The translations under genes and the position numbers were made by a program. A model generated the notes under the pieces. It was not told where the DNA came from and searched no databases. It saw nothing but the letters and a program-made list of their open reading frames with translations. Of a DNA stretch of 64,000 bases, positions 1-10,559 are shown piece by piece (position 1 is the stretch's first letter; each line of letters opens with the position of its first letter). The DNA is taken from assembly GCA_004835665.1 (NCBI GenBank), contig RBKR01000003.1, positions 1,116,001 through 1,180,000 on the forward strand. The letters are read 5' to 3'. This DNA comes from Phoma sp. XZ068. Its lineage: Eukaryota; Ascomycota; Dothideomycetes; Pleosporales; Didymellaceae.

Positions 1-889
1 TCAAGCGCTCGTTCTTCCAATGGGTCAACAACCCGCCGTGTTCGAGATGTTACTCGCCGACAGTAGCAGTCGGCCTCACTACCCCCCTTCCTGACGAGCA
101 GGCCCGCGGCGCCACCCAGGTCGAGGCCTACAAGTGCTCGCACGAAGGATGCCAAAACTACGAGCGCTTCCCCCGCTACAACGATGCATTCGTTCTCCTC
201 CAGACCCGCAAAGGCCGATGCGGCGAGTGGGCCAACTGCTTCAGCATGCTCTGCCGCGCTGTTGGGTCACGAGTCCGCTGGGTTTGGAACGCCGAAGACC
301 ACGTCTGGACAGAGGTCTACTCGGTACACCGCAAGCGATGGGTACACGTAGACGCCTGCGAAGAGGCCTGGGACAAGCCTCGGCTGTACACTGATGGTAC
401 GTTTAAACGCTTGCCTTGAATCTTGGATCAACTTGACTGACTTTTCCATCAGGCTGGGGCAAGAAGCTTTCATACTGCATCGCCTTTTCTGCCGATGGTG
501 CCATGGATGTCACTCGCCGCTACGTGCGTGACCAGAACAAGCACGCAGCTCCTCGCAACCGTGCACCTGAGGCCGTTCTTCTTCACATCATGGATGAGAT
601 CCGTGCTGTACGACGAAAGGACATGTCCAAGCAGGACAAGTTCCGCCTGCAAGGCGAGGACCTCCGCGAGTCAAAGGAACTTCGCGGTTATGTTATATCT
701 TCCATCGCACACGACATCTGCAGGCTCAAGCCGCAGGACATCATCAATGGAGCACCTCCTCGAGATGCCGAAAGCGACAAGGCATTGGAGGGCCGCATGA
801 GCGGCAATGCCCAATGGATCCGGGCCAGGAACGAGCAAGGACGAGGACAATCGAACCAACAGGACCCTCGTCACCATCACCCACATTGA
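1..889 (+). CDS. PNG1: Peptide N-glycanase (PNG1), 5'-truncated by the window edge
   Basis: Cytosolic/nuclear peptide:N-glycanase removes N-glycans from misfolded glycoproteins during ER-associated degradation. Coding runs in the frame starting at base 3, with exons to 396 and 453-889. The 56-nt GT-AG intron splits a Gly codon (TDG/WGKK). Zinc-binding CxxC pairs (CSRC, then CSHEGC) precede a transglutaminase-like core. The catalytic triad is visible as Cys in RKGRCGEW, His in EDHVWTE and Asp in VHVDACEE. The N-terminus lies outside the window. The C-terminus ends in a His-rich NQQDPRHHHPH; a further 3' intron cannot be excluded, but no clear one is seen. Identity is secure from the triad context. 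Confidence 0.95.
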
Positions 890-3199
890 GGATCCCGCCT
901 ACAAAGGTCACTCACTATATTTTCTTCTACCACCATCTTCGCTTATCCTGCCGCCCCTACAACGCAGCCGAGCCAGGTTCACCGTGCATAGCACCTCCCC
1001 GCTCTGGCATGTAGGTCTGGATTGAGTTCTCGATGGCCCTCTTCCACCTCGACCCCGCGACGTTCGTTCACGAGCACCCCGCACCTTGTAACCATAGAAT
1101 CCCAGGTTCGACGATTCATCGAACCTTTTGCGACGGCGTTCATGGCGCAACATCCACAGCATTAGCAATAACCTCTAATGTCTGCACCACCCCTCGGGGT
1201 CTCAACCTATCACTAGCCATGGTCCAAGTACCATGGCATACACCCACCAACACGGGGTTTCCTTTTACGATCATCTTGCATCTTCACTTCTTCATCTTTG
1301 TGTGCGACGCAGAATTAGCGGCACTGTTTATACCATTGGGCTTTTGGGTTACGATTTGATACACCTGTTTCTTATGTCTTTTGCAGGTTCCGTTTGTTAC
1401 GAGCATTTTTGGGTACTCGATGTAGCCTCGTGCGATACGATGGCATGCACTTTTGCGGCGCATCTTGTTAGAGCCTGGCTTTGCTCACAGGCTGTGTTGC
1501 AAGCGGTGAGAGCGGCGCAAAGGCCGTGGTGGTCGAGGACGCGCGTCATGCATGGAACGCCGCGAGAACCTTGGACGGCAGGATGCAGATGCAGATAGAG
1601 AAAATGACAGCCAAGACGATTGGTAACGCTTTTTTGCGACACAACACTTTACTGGTCCGACACTATGCGAATCTTGGTGATGTTGCATGATCTACGAAAC
1701 ATTGCAGATGGCCAAGCAAGGCCTTTCATGGACGCGCGTCTCGAAGCGTTTGTGTTTGAGCTTTTCAAATGTTCAAGAGAGCCTCAGGACCTCATAAATC
1801 TCAGGCATACCCGACTGGCACTCTCGAGAGAGTATTGGAGGGAAATTCCCAAGCAAAGGTTGTCAAGATGTGTACAGACGCGCGTACCTCGAGCAAAGGT
1901 GACACGCGGCTAGCAGCTATCCGACGCATTCCTGCATGTAACTTCGGCTCCCCAACCACACCATCCAAACCTACCCAAACCACATCTATAAGTCTTGGGA
2001 CCCTCCAAACGACAATCCTGATTTCGAGCAAACTGAGCAAACACCACCCGCCTCCATCTTTCATCTCACACGTTTCAACCGGACGGCTCTCGGTGATGAT
2101 CACGATTAGATCGCCTTGGCGAGACGGGCGCAAGCGAGATGGAGGTTATTTTTAGGTGGGCCTTACGTTTTGCGTGGCTGATGGGATTCGAACCATTTTG
2201 TCTCTTGCGCCTCAGCACAGGCTGTCAGCCTGATGAATGTTGGATGTTATTTTGTTCCTGACGTTAACTCGGCAAGTGGACCGGCCGCTTATGATGATTG
2301 TTTGAGCGCATCTGCATGTTGGTGATGATGTAAGGCTGCACCTTGATAATGATCCTAGGCCGCCCGCTCGCTGCTAGCTAGTTGTGTGGCAGCAGATGTG
2401 GAGCCCGTGCTAGTGTGGAGAGGCTGACAGCTGTTGGCACCGGCCAACATCTCTTTGCTCCGCCTTACGCACACGATAATTCCCTAATTGGGGAAGACGT
2501 GAAGCAGCGTTGTGAACATTTTCTAATTACACCGAGGCGCAAGGCGCACTGTATACTGGGCTCATGCTGGAGTCAGACACTTTGTTCGAGAAAATCGGGA
2601 GGCGTGTGTGAGGATTGCGCACACGTCCAAGGATATGGTTGTGGGCAAGCTGGGCACATCGCACAGCAAAGCAAGGCTGAAATGTGCAGCTGAAATGCGC
2701 ACCATCACATTGTTCACCGCACACAAATGACCGATCTGGGCATCAGACGGGCATGTCCACACCATACTCTCCCCAAGCAGCATAGTGCAAGTCAGCGTGC
2801 TGTGTCGCGTCAGCACGCCTCTCGAAGCAAGCCCGAAGTCGCAAGCCCTGTGAGGCTCGGTGAAGACTAGCCACGCCGCAACGTGCGATCTGATTGGCTG
2901 GTTTCCACCGTTGATCCTGCTGGGCAGCCCGCTGTGCCTCTCACAGCCCCCTTCAGCTGGGTTCAGCTGCCACACGCAAGCTTGTACAAAAGCTGGCTGG
3001 CTCGCGCCGACTGTCTGACCCTCATCCGTTGGTGTTCTGTCCCTCAGCCTTTCCTGTTCACGTGCATTTGGATTATTTTGCCCCATTCACGAACTCGACG
3101 ACCTACAAATTACAATCGCTACTTCGCAATCGATAACTAGCGACCTCTGACGTCGCGTTTCGAGCACTTCCAGCCTCACTTCACACCAACACCGCAAAC
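890..3199. other. Intergenic, 2.3 kb
   Basis: No supportable gene. Several overlapping ORFs of 60-174 codons occur on both strands, without recognisable motifs or splice structure. The only structured element noticed is a tRNA-like 3' fragment near 2173-2194, listed separately. The last 100 bases before 3200 are the probable 5' leader of the SUR7-family gene. Confidence 0.6.
2173..2194 (-). pseudogene. tRNA-Leu-like 3' fragment (relic)
   Basis: Read on the minus strand the segment contains GGTTCGAATCCCATCAGCC followed by ACG. This is a perfect RNA polymerase III B box (GGTTCGANTCC) in a T-arm context followed by an acceptor-like CAGCCAC. Just upstream is AGGCGCAAGA, resembling the end of a leucine/serine tRNA D-arm. 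No 5' acceptor strand (GTGGCTG) lies at the expected distance, and the D and anticodon arms do not fold. I read it as a truncated tRNA copy. Chance resemblance is possible. Confidence 0.25.
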
Positions 3200-4277
3200 A
3201 TGGGGAAAGCAGGGCGCATCGCGTGTATCATCACGCCTATGGCGTTGACAATCGCATCGCTCGTGTGTCTGCTCATTGTTATGATCGGGCAGCTGGGCAA
3301 CCACAACAAGGCTCCCTCGACAGCGCTGGGCAGCGACCTATACTTCTTCAAGGCACGCCAACCACCTCAATTCACGATCGCAACCCACTAACAATACCTA
3401 CAGGCAGATACAAGTAACTTTACAGCCGACCCGCAGACCATCCTGAACAAAATCGACGACGCCGGCGACAAGGTCAATGTCAACAACGACCTCCTCAACG
3501 CCCTGACCGGCGCCGCCTCTTCCAAGGAGCTCAAGGACTTCTACCAAGTCGGTCTGTGGTCGTACTGCGAAGGCGAGAAGAAGGACGGCGTCGAGAAGAT
3601 CACATACTGCTCCTCTTCCAAGACACAGTTCTGGTTCGATCCCGTTGAAGTCTGGGGCCTGAAGAACACATCCGTGCAGAATGTTCTCGGCGACGACCTG
3701 CAGAAGGGACTCAACACGTACAAGAAGATCGCCGGATGGATGAACTGGGCCTTTATCATTGCGACTGCTCTGACTGCTGCTGAGTTTGTGGTTGGATTCT
3801 TTGCCATTTTCTCCAGGTGGGGAAGCCTGGTTACCACCATTCTTTCGACTGTAAGTGTTTCCCACTTTTCGGGCTTGCGAGCTTCAAACTAACACAACCC
3901 AGGCCTCTACCATCTTCGCTGTCGCTGCTGCCGCAACCGCAACTGGCGTTTACGGCGTCCTTACCGGCGTTTTCCACACTGCTCTCGAGCCCTACAACAT
4001 CGACGCTTCCATGGGCAACAAGATGTTGCAAGTCATGTGGGTGGGCGTTGCGTTCAGCATCGCATCTGGCCTCTTCTGGACTCTGAGCGTGTGCTGCTGC
4101 TCTGGCAAGAGCGGGCACAAGAAGATGGTTGTCGAGAAGACTCCCTACACATATGAGCGTGTCAGCAGCCCGGCGTTTGGGCAGCAGGGCCACCAGTTGC
4201 AGACTGCGCCCGCGTTCAAGGGTAGCGGGCACGGCCAGAGCGGGACTGCTTACGAGCCGTACCGTGGCCAGGTGTAA
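3200..4277 (+). CDS. SUR7/PalI-family plasma-membrane protein (eisosome-type)
   Basis: Three exons (3200-3352, 3404-3850, 3903-4277) encode 324 aa. The first transmembrane segment is around residues 8-31. It is followed by the LYFFKAD motif and a long extracellular loop with the claudin-like GLWSYC signature. Three further hydrophobic segments follow (near WAFIIATALTAAEFVVGFF, the ATATGVYGV region, and VAFSIASGLFWTLSVCCC), then a short cytosolic tail. SUR7-family proteins mark eisosome (MCC) membrane patches and affect endocytosis and wall integrity. Intron 1 must use a GC donor (AAG|GCACGC), since no GT lies between the last conserved codon and the acceptor; its branch site is CACTAAC. Intron 2 is a standard GTAAGT...CTAAC...CAG. 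Start: first ATG, in an AAACATGG context. Confidence 0.92.
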
Positions 4278-4577
4278 GATGTGAGGGTTGATGAAAAGAC
4301 GGGGAGAAAGGTGATGCATTTCACGACATCCACGACATTATTGTGCGATCTTTGTTCATATACCATGGCGTTTGGGAAGAGCCACCTCACTATTTCATAT
4401 AGTCGAGCTGCGGGCTACAATCTAGGTACAACAAATATATTCCTTGTCCAACAACACTTTGCTCGCTACGTCAGTTTACATCCAAATCGTTCAATCATCA
4501 TCGTTCCTGTCATTACCACCAAAGATCCACTAGTGAGACTCCAAGAACTCCAAAACTCCTTCTGCGCTCCTCTTTCT

Positions 4578-4870
4578 TCAATGTCCATTCACTCCGCTCC
4601 TGTCAGACTCGACAAGCACCTCCAGGGAGCTCGAGCGGCGGGTCCTCAAACCCAAGACCATGGGTATATCGAAAGTACCTGAAGACATAAGCTTGATCTA
4701 TTTCAAATTAAGTGATTGAACATGCCGTTACAAGCAATCAAGCTGGTATACGGTTTCTCAGCAGTCAAGCCACGAGCAGTGCTAGACTGAAGGTCATCAT
4801 CTCCAGTGGTGGTGATGGGTGGGTGGACTGGGCTAGGTTTCGGTGGCTTAGTCGACGATGATTGGCCCAT
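4578..4870 (-). CDS. Small paralogous protein, copy 1 of 3 (81 aa, MGxSxxTKP/IACNG family)
   Basis: Two exons (4726-4870, then 4578-4678) join in phase 1 to give 81 aa. The N-terminus MGQSSSTKP fits an N-myristoylation pattern (Gly2, Ser6, Lys8). A low-complexity Ser/Pro/Thr spacer leads to PYTSLIACNGTFDIPM and RTRRSSSLEV. The match to copies 2 and 3 on both sides of the intron is what validates the model. The intron starts with GC (ACG|GCATGT) where the sister copies have GT. Without splicing the ORF would stop eight codons later (NGMFNHLI), giving a 56-aa product. A CATATAAG box lies about 113 nt upstream. I do not recognise the family; no enzyme motif or membrane segment is visible. Confidence 0.75.
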
Positions 4871-4982
4871 GTTGATAGCACACGGGTGTAAGTATTTCAA
4901 GTGTTAAAGTGCTCAGGATTAAGGGAGAAGAAAGAGTGAGTTGAAGGCATGGTTGGAGTGCACAGGAAACAGCTCGATCTAT

Positions 4983-4990
4983 CTTATATG
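4983..4990 (-). promoter_or_regulatory. TATA box of mini-gene copy 1
   Basis: The minus strand reads CATATAAG, about 113 nt before the ATG at 4870. The identical octamer lies about 110 nt before the start of copy 2, and a TATATAAA lies about 96 nt before copy 3. The conserved placement supports a real core promoter. Confidence 0.6.
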
Positions 4991-5736
4991 GTGTTGACGG
5001 CTGATCCCCATCCCCATCCGCGTTTTCATGATCCTTTGTAGGCTGGGCCAGCGGTGAATTAGCGGTGATGGTAAGACCAGCACTTTCTGTCCAAGACGTG
5101 CGCTTATTGGTCCCGGTATGCTGGGTAATCGCGTACCTCCACGTGCTGCCGACCCTGTCAAAACCGGGGAGGTGTGCCACACATGCGGACTCACGCTTCC
5201 CACCATCTTGGACTCCGTTCGGGCTCTAGGTTCGCCCGGACTGTACCTGCTGCTTAAGGTAGCTCGTGCTGCTTGACGTATACCGTTGACCAATCACACT
5301 GTGCACTCCAGCGCATCGCCACTTCGACGGTGTGTTGGTCTTGCAGCGACTCAACGGTACAGGCAACTTCAAGGCAATCTGGGTTTGGTTTCGCAGTCAC
5401 TTTACGGATATTCGGATGGGTAGGAGTGGTATAATAGCTCATCGATTCAGAACAAGCGTAAGCGAATTAGCAACTGCACATGTGCTAGCCGTTACCGAAC
5501 GGCACGTCGCACGGTCATGATGGTACACCGGAAAGGCATATGTTGGGTATGTTACCCAAGCAAAAAGCGTTCACACATCATTCTCGCCTAACGGTGTCGA
5601 CACATCATATCGCCTCAAGGTATCAACATATCATTCTCGCTGCTGTACTATCAATGGTTTGGCTGCAGCCGCATCACTCCGTTGTCAGATTGCTCACCCT
5701 CTCGATATTGCTAGTCATCATTCACATCCAATACTC
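4991..5736. other. Spacer between mini-gene copies 1 and 2
   Basis: No supportable gene. Only short ORFs (62-110 codons) without motifs occur. It holds the upstream region of copy 1 and the 3' side of copy 2. Confidence 0.5.
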
Positions 5737-6040
5737 TTACTTCTGAACAGCCTTGTCCTCGGCATCTGAACCTACATGCACTTCCATCGAACTCGAGCGG
5801 CGAGTCCTCGCACCTGATCCAATGGGTACATCGAAGGCACCTGACGAACATAAGTAGGAACGGTGAGACTGCGAATTGCTGGAATGTACCGTTGCAAGCG
5901 ATCAAGTCCGTGTAAGTCTTATCTGCCGCCCATGATGCATGGTGGACGGGTTCAGCAGTGCCAGTTGCATGTCCGAGCAGTCCAGAAAGGCTCGGGGTGG
6001 ATACAATGTTGAGAGGCTTAGTAGTCTGAGACTTGCCCAT
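5737..6040 (-). CDS. Small paralogous protein, copy 2 of 3 (84 aa)
   Basis: Exons 5890-6040 and 5737-5840 join in phase 1 to 84 aa. The intron is 49 nt with a GTACAT donor and TTCGTCAG acceptor. The protein begins MGKSQTTKP, has a variable spacer, then TYTDLIACNGAFDVPI, a short Gly/Ser linker, RTRRSSSMEV, and an acidic/basic tail (SDAEDKAVQK). Gly2 and Thr6 fit N-myristoyltransferase preference, and RRSS fits a basophilic kinase site; both are predictions. The unspliced frame runs on to 109 codons but loses the shared C-terminal motif, so the spliced model is preferred. Function unknown. Confidence 0.8.
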
Positions 6041-6149
6041 GTTGGAGGACAGTATTGTGAGATATAAGTAATTGTAGCTGAGCCTTTCGTCCTAGGTGAT
6101 CCGTGTTTGATGAGTTGAGCAGCATTCTAGACGCAGACAATGGCTTGTT

Positions 6150-6157
6150 CTTATATG
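6150..6157 (-). promoter_or_regulatory. TATA box of mini-gene copy 2
   Basis: The minus strand reads CATATAAG about 110 nt before the ATG at 6040, the same octamer and spacing as copy 1. Confidence 0.6.
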
Positions 6158-9100
6158 GTTGGGTGAGGCGTTTATCAGTCTGTGTTGAACATACAATGCT
6201 GCTGCGCAAAATAGTCAGAAGCACCATCTCCTTGCCTCGACTCTAGTTTTCGGCCCTTTTGCATGGATGGGTCACTTTGCCTAACTAGGTAAAGGAGCAA
6301 GATCCGGCATAGGGGACTGGTTGGCCATGTGCTGACACCAAACGGTCGCGCATGGTAGCTTGCTTACCTTCGATTGTAGGTAATCATAATTTGGCGGTAT
6401 GTGGGGCATTTAGAAAATGGTGCTTAATTTGCCTTCCGAAACAGGAAATGACATTTAGAAAATTATTACATGCAGCCTTATGGTATCGGGTCTGATTATG
6501 TCTCAAGGCTTTGTCTTGTTGCCTCGAGCGCATTTCTCTATGTTCAGCCCTACCGGATTGGACAAGATGTGCATGACAGGATATCAGATATTGTTCGTAT
6601 TCTGAAGGCATACATGTTGATGATTTACAGTTTCCGTGGCGTTGCAGGCTATGCGAGAGGAGGAGGCATCACGGCAACATTCAAAGGATTGTACTTCGTA
6701 TGCACTCAAGAAGCAACACCAAACACGTTTGTGATGGTTACGAATGTGACTAATATTGATGATCTATGAAGGATCATAATCAGCCGAAAATCGTGGTTGC
6801 TAGTATTCGTCAGACATAATGTGGCTGAAGTCCTCTCAGTTCGTATTGGAGATGCAAGTACTCGTCCTCACATGCCATAATCACGATAACCTTCATATGT
6901 TTTAAGGTACTACTGAAATATTCTTACTTCGAAGATAGGTCTTATTTCAACATTTAGGCATCTCGGTATGGAGGCAACGGATAACAACTTTTGGACCATG
7001 GCTCTATTTTACATCAGTCATACCCAATCCAGAGGATACGGCTGAAAGACCGTCATAAAGCCAACAAGATATCCACCCAATGCAGTATAGCCTCGAGTTC
7101 TAAGTTTCTAGAAGAGTGCGTATTGGCTGAGACTGCATGTGGCTTGCATGAGGCGCGTTCCGGCTGACCACGCGGTAGGTTCAGCAGGCAAACATTTGCC
7201 TTAATCATGAAGAGAATAACATTATTTTCAAGGCACCATCTCAGTCTTCTATCAGATTTTCTTATGCTTACTCCGCACTTATCGTTAATGACGTGCACGT
7301 GTTTCAACTCATGCGGGGTTGGTTTACTTGGTTGCCGCGTCGAGTGGTGGGCATGGTGGGCGGACCATCGTTGCCTACTTGACGTTGATAAATATGAAAT
7401 GAACAGATCTAGTGTCGGATCGAAGCCGATATTTGATGATGACGCTCGATTATCGAACATGACCTGGCACATAGTTTAGTCTCAGCCTAAGTAATGTATG
7501 AAACACAGCAAGGCAGCCACAAATTCAAGAACCGCCTTGTCGGGTGTAATACTGCCCTTGTCTGTGACCAGCAGATGCACGCCTCGATAAGTAAGTATCT
7601 CTATGCAAGGCATCGGCTTCTAGAACAAGCACGAACCCACGATAAACATGTCTATCGTGCCTTGTAACAAGCTAACATACGATTGTGCCGTCGGAATCAT
7701 CCATCGTGAAATACGCTAATCAAGGTGAAGGTCGTAGGAGGTTTACCTTTGGCATGTGAATGGTATTCGGGATGGTGCCCCCACCAGCTCGTTCCACTCC
7801 AGCCTTGTATCCTATTCCCAACGGGTGAAGTGGGTCTCGACTTGCACGAGCAGCCAAGGATCCGTCAGTCCTCATACCTGGGAGCAGGATCCGAGACTCA
7901 CCGCCTCGTGGCATGCGGTTACGGCGTAGGAAGGATTTTGATTTGACCTCCAGAATCGCGTGTTCGCTCGTTACGATTTTCACACTCTGTTGCTAACCTA
8001 GGTATGCGGGGACCGTGCGGGATATTTCAGGGTAAGGATCAAGACGCTCCTGTTGGTATGTCGAACTCGCGCTTCCGTGAGCTTTGAAGTCAGCATGCTG
8101 AACTTGAGGTAAGCGAGGGCGGTGATGTTGCTGATCCTACGCTCACTGGTTTTTCAGTCTGCACCACATCACCTTGACACGGCACAACTGTCATCGCTTC
8201 AGCATCCGTAAGCGCTATGCACTTCTACCAAACATATTGTGTGCTGGTGCCATGTAATTTAATTTCAGCCACTCGGATCAAATCTTAACTCATCTTGTGT
8301 GACCTCCAGTGAAGTACGCGATTGTTGCGACTGCGCTGGCTGCTGATCTCTCACCTTGGACTGACCGCCAACATTGCTTCGCATGCCCGCGCTTCTTTGC
8401 CTGTTTGTGATAAGGCAACAAAATCAACGTTGGACGCAACGGAATCTTTGTGTTGTTCCGGCTCACTGACTTTCTGTTTCGGCTTACGCTCTGAACCAAC
8501 AGCTGTACCGACAAAAGCGTAACATATTTTGTGGGCTTACTTGTCTATCTCAGAACTACTGAGCGCGAAGGCACTCATGGCAAGTATGCGCGGCTATACC
8601 AGCTTGCCTCCCCTATCCGCTCTACCCGGTTCATTCCCCATTGCTTCAACGCTAACTATGCAACTCAGCTCCCGGCGCCATGTAAAAACTACAGTATCTC
8701 CGCTGAGTTGCATATGCCTTAGCAGCGATCAACCAGTGGTTTGGTCCTACGGAAAGTTGTATTACGAGGAACAACAAACATGCGCGAACCTCCGTGCAGC
8801 AAACACATTCGTAGGGTCAAAAATTGGCCAAATCCATAAATATTGAAGCAATTTGGTGCCATTGTCTCGCTCATTCTCAAAGCAATGACTTCATAATCAG
8901 ATTCAATCAATATTTACCTGTGTAAAGTTCTGGGATGCGGAGGCGCCGTATTTCGCTTATGCCGCTGGATCATCTATCTCATATTCGACGAATATTTGTA
9001 AAAGTGCGATGTTCATCCACAACTCGTGATGCTTCTCCAATTTATCTTTGTTATCTACAATACTTGTCTTTACGACAGTTCTCAACCTTTGAGGCGGCCA

Positions 9101-9265
9101 CGACAGTGAGAAGGTGAAAATGTAGGGGTTTATTTCAATCAGAATTTATTTCTAGGATATAATTTTCAAAAACTATTTTATCTACTACAGTGTTCCGTTC
9201 TACGCAGTCTTACTCTACATTTTTAACAACGCCTTCGCAACTTTTGCAGTATCACGAGAACACTT
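6158..9265. other. Gene-poor interval between mini-gene copies 2 and 3
   Basis: About 3.1 kb that looks relatively AT-rich, with only short ORFs. I found no transposon ORF, terminal repeat or additional mini-gene copy. One GC-richer island (about 7720-7983, minus strand) has protein-like composition, with GSLAARASRDPLHPLG and GGGTIPNTIHMPK and splice-like GGTATG/GGTAAA junctions. It is not recognised and is too short to call. The interval may be decayed coding or repeat sequence. Confidence 0.45.
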
Positions 9266-9567
9266 TCAGACTCTACCATGTACAGCATCCTCAATGGCGG
9301 AACCAACAAGCACATCCGTTGAACTTGAGCGACGACCAGCTTTGCTTGAACCCATGGGTACTTCGAATGAACCTCGAAACAATCAGCTTGGACCATAACA
9401 GTGTCAAACAATGGGGACGTACCATTGCAAGCAATCATGCTGGTGTAGGGTCTTTCAGCCTTGCTTGGGGAGGTGGTGCTAAGGGTGTTGAGTCCGGAGA
9501 AAGCGAGATCCTGCTGGGCTATAGCTGGTGGTGAACTCGAGGGCTTGGTAGATTGCGACTTGCCCAT
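9266..9567 (-). CDS. Small paralogous protein, copy 3 of 3 (83 aa)
   Basis: Exons 9423-9567 and 9266-9372 join in phase 1 to 83 aa across a 50-nt GTACGT...TTTCGAG intron. The protein begins MGKSQSTKP, has a Ser/Pro/Ala-rich spacer, then PYTSMIACNGSFEVPMG and GRRSSSTDVLVGS. Intron position and phase match copies 1 and 2 exactly. The N-terminal nonamer differs from copy 2 by one residue. A TATATAAA box lies about 96 nt upstream. No known domain is recognised. A cytosolic or membrane-tethered signalling role is only a guess from the myristoylation-like and kinase-site-like motifs. Confidence 0.8.
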
Positions 9568-9662
9568 AGTGAAAGTTGTGCAAGAGAAACAGACCTCGAA
9601 GGTAGAAGTAGAAACTGGACTCCAGTGGAGCTGCAGACTGCCAGACCAAGGACCTCATTACT

Positions 9663-9670
9663 TTTATATA
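9663..9670 (-). promoter_or_regulatory. TATA box of mini-gene copy 3
   Basis: The minus strand reads TATATAAA about 96 nt before the ATG at 9567, matching the position of the boxes of the other two copies. Confidence 0.6.
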
Positions 9671-10559
9671 GATACCGCTGTTCGCTGTCAATTGTGTCCT
9701 GGACCTTTCGAGACAAAACCTGTCTAATTCTTTGCTCCAACGTTTGGAGGCTGCACGAGGCGTTGGAGATCCTGACGGCTTACCCGATTAATTCACCTGC
9801 AGCTGGATGCTATCATGGTATTGGCTTGCCATTTCCATGTGTGTGACAATGCCTGGCACATAAGCGACTAGTCCAGGGTGTAAAATGCGGTTGTGAAGCT
9901 TTGACCGCTTTGACGCTTGGTCGTTCTCTCGTCCTGGTTCAATCAGGTGCGAATCGAAGTTCTCTGAATCTCTCCAAGCATGATGACACAAGGACCATGC
10001 GAAAACACCTCCCTGACCTGAGCATAACATGGTGAACACACATAGTTCTATTGGATCCGCTTGGCCGCCAACCCACGTACGAGGCAGCCTGTAAGCGGCA
10101 ACTTAGGTTTAGGTATTGAAGCTGCACCGATGATATTGCGCATGTACTCCTCAGATAGCAACCCCAGCGTGAGCGCGAAAGTTGAACCTCAAGTGCTTAG
10201 CGCGGCGCAGCAAAGGCTTCAATAGTACACATAGAGTGACGGCGCGGACTATACGGCACCTCTGCTTCTGACATCTGTCAGGTCAGGGCCGCCGTGCACG
10301 CTGGCTGGCTGAGCAGAGAACAAAGATGCGACAAGTCGGGTACCGGGGTAGGGAGCTAGGATGTTTGAGTAGAGGAGTTTAGCGTCGTATGTCAAGGGAA
10401 GGGAAGCGCCGTGCTGCGAGATGCATGCAGCCCGGCAGAGTGGAGCGGAGGAAGGCAGGGTCGAAGTTCGAGGATAGTATGGAAGTTTGGGTAGAAAGAG
10501 TTAGCGTCAAGTGTAATACGAGCACATGCGTCCCTAGGGCTCGGGGCTGCCTCACTGCC
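9671..10559. other. Intergenic, no gene seen
   Basis: Only short unsupported ORFs on both strands. It holds the upstream region of copy 3 and the left flank of the degenerate repeat patch. Confidence 0.5.

Noticed and set aside
2562..3086. 174-codon minus-strand frame upstream of the SUR7-family gene
   Set aside because: No motif, and it overlaps the likely promoter of a well-supported gene.
6158..9265. Transposon or RIP-mutated repeat in the gene-poor gap
   Set aside because: No transposase or reverse-transcriptase remnant, terminal repeats or target duplication could be seen by eye.
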